DNA from: Cyanobacteriota bacterium
Lineage (GTDB): Bacteria; Cyanobacteriota; Cyanobacteriia; Leptolyngbyales; Leptolyngbyaceae
NCBI GenBank assembly: GCA_027482985.1
Contig: JAIXVO010000788.1
Coordinates: forward strand, 1 to 13,950
Direction: 5' to 3'
DNA: 13,950 nucleotides
The position numbers and the translations under genes are program-made. Shown piece after piece: positions 13,023 through 13,950 of the stretch. The first letter of the stretch is position 1; each line of letters begins with the position of its first letter. Under the pieces are notes generated by a model, which was not told the DNA's origin, made no database searches, and was given only the letters and a program-made list of their open reading frames with translations.

Positions 13023-13950
13023 TCACGTTACTACTTTTCGCAAATGAATCCACAAGGACAGACCCAGGTCTGGAGCTTGCAATGCTGCTAGTGCCGGGAG
13101 GGAAGTGAGCGCATAGACTCCCACCCCTGCCGCGCGCATCACCTTTTGAACCCCAGCCTGGGGGATCTGGTTGATGCGATTGGCAAGGCTACCCGATGCT
13201 TGGCCAGCTCGCCAAAAGCGATATTTAGCAAATGTCGTAGCATTGGGGATGAATCCAGTTTTTTCGACTTCGTAGCCCGCGATCGCCCACCCCCAGCGAT
13301 CGCCGATCGTCTGGAAGCAGTCGCGGTGCCATCGACCGATGTGGTTGGGGGGCATATCCAATAAGCCCCCGTTTTGTTCACTAAATGCAACGTGGTTGGG
13401 GTTGGGCACCGCAAGAAACAAACTGGCATGGGGTTGAGTGATTAAATTCAACCGCTGAAATAGGGCATCCAGGCGATCCATGTGCTCAATGACCTGAAAC
13501 AGACAGACGACATCAAACTGACCCTGAAATGGGGCAAACTCGGCTTCTCGCACATCCTTCGGCAAACATTGAATGCCATAATCCTGAATTTGACCTCGAC
13601 CATAGTCGGAGTATTCGGTGCATAGCAGATTCGCTTTGGGGGTCAGTGCTGGCGCGACTCGTTTTACAAAAGCACCGTCACCCGCGCCCAATTCTAGCAG
13701 TTTAAAGTTGTGATGACCCTGACTGAGTACGTCATAGGTGAGTTGGTGTTCCCATTTCCAGGTGGGGTAGTGCGATCGCTCATAGGCCAGCGTATAAAAC
13801 GCTCCATCCCCAGCCACATAAGGATCGCTATAACAAAAACCACAATGGTCACACTGCACCACATCACAACTGGACTGTTGCCACAAGGATTCAATGTGGG
13901 TCGCCAACTTCAAAAATCGTTCTGGATCAACTTCTTGCAGCACATAATGC
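13023..13950 (-). CDS. Class I SAM-dependent methyltransferase, 5' end cut by window edge
   Basis: The gene reads leftwards and its beginning lies beyond the right edge: the frame stays open upstream of the GTG at 13943 (His-Tyr before it), so that GTG need not be the start. Counting from it, CDHCGFCYSDP (31-41) is the N-terminal cysteine segment common to a group of methyltransferases in polysaccharide loci, usually paired with a C-x-x-C further upstream. KLLELGAGDGAFV (81-93) is the SAM-binding glycine loop (motif I), CTEYSD (108-113) the acidic ribose binder, and FDVVCLFQVIEHMDRL (143-158) is motif II/III. PNPNH (180-184) follows. GRWHRDCF (203-210) is typical of the substrate side. It could O-methylate a sugar or a lipid-linked glycan, ending or capping a chain. 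The TGA is at 13023-13025. It is convergent with the dioxygenase gene. Confidence 0.85.
   Translation of the reverse strand, partial: HYVLQEVDPERFLKLATHIESLWQQSSCDVVQCDHCGFCYSDPYVAGDGAFYTLAYERSHYPTWKWEHQLTYDVLSQGHHNFKLLELGAGDGAFVKRVAPALTPKANLLCTEYSDYGRGQIQDYGIQCLPKDVREAEFAPFQGQFDVVCLFQVIEHMDRLDALFQRLNLITQPHASLFLAVPNPNHVAFSEQNGGLLDMPPNHIGRWHRDCFQTIGDRWGWAIAGYEVEKTGFIPNATTFAKYRFWRAGQASGSLANRINQIPQAGVQKVMRAAGVGVYALTSLPALAALQAPDLGLSLWIHLRKVVT

Noticed and set aside
145..13779. GCGATCGC palindromes as regulatory sites
   Set aside because: They are scattered mainly within coding sequence, as expected for HIP1 in cyanobacteria, and so are a taxonomic sign rather than operators.
1..13950. CRISPR array, tRNA, rRNA, insertion sequence, transposase, integrase
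   Set aside because: I saw no regularly spaced repeats, clover-leaf sequence, terminal inverted repeats or transposase motifs.

Overview
The window is a dense stretch of cyanobacterial chromosome devoted to building a cell-surface polysaccharide. About 25 copies of the octamer GCGATCGC (HIP1) can be read by eye, where chance predicts well under one in 14 kb. That over-representation is a hallmark of many cyanobacteria. The species cannot be named from the sequence alone. I ran no database search: family names below rest on motifs I recognise.

Layout: eleven genes lie on the + strand and one on the - strand. (1) 1-4676: three GT4-type glycosyltransferases, the first cut by the left edge, then an exostosin/GT47-like transferase. 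They are packed with a 4-nt gap, a 1-nt overlap and a 4-nt overlap, so they are almost certainly one operon with translational coupling. (2) 4742-8361: two clearly paralogous GT4 genes flank an unrelated, more AT-rich GT4 gene that starts at TTG. Both paralogs are preceded by the same short intergenic sequence, which suggests a duplication that included the upstream spacer. (3) 8406-10419: two transferases that look like GT-A-fold enzymes, one of them GT8-like with a DAD motif. (4) 10567-11952: a polytopic membrane protein of the O-antigen polymerase/ligase type. (5) 12095-12979: a phytanoyl-CoA dioxygenase (PhyH)-type Fe(II)/2-oxoglutarate oxygenase. (6) 13023-13950, - strand: a SAM-dependent methyltransferase running off the right edge, convergent with the oxygenase gene.

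How they may work together (inference): nine glycosyltransferases would assemble a complex oligosaccharide on a lipid carrier at the inner face of the plasma membrane. The polytopic protein would polymerise or ligate it on the outer face. The dioxygenase and methyltransferase are candidates for decorating the glycan or its lipid. No flippase, priming phosphoglycosyltransferase, Wza/Wzc-type exporter or nucleotide-sugar synthesis gene lies in the window, so the locus must continue outside it or rely on genes elsewhere.

I see no tRNA, rRNA, CRISPR array, insertion sequence, integrase or att site. The most unusual features are the interrupted paralog pair with duplicated spacers, the exostosin-like gene, the hard-to-place transferase at 8406, and the dioxygenase embedded in a glycan locus.
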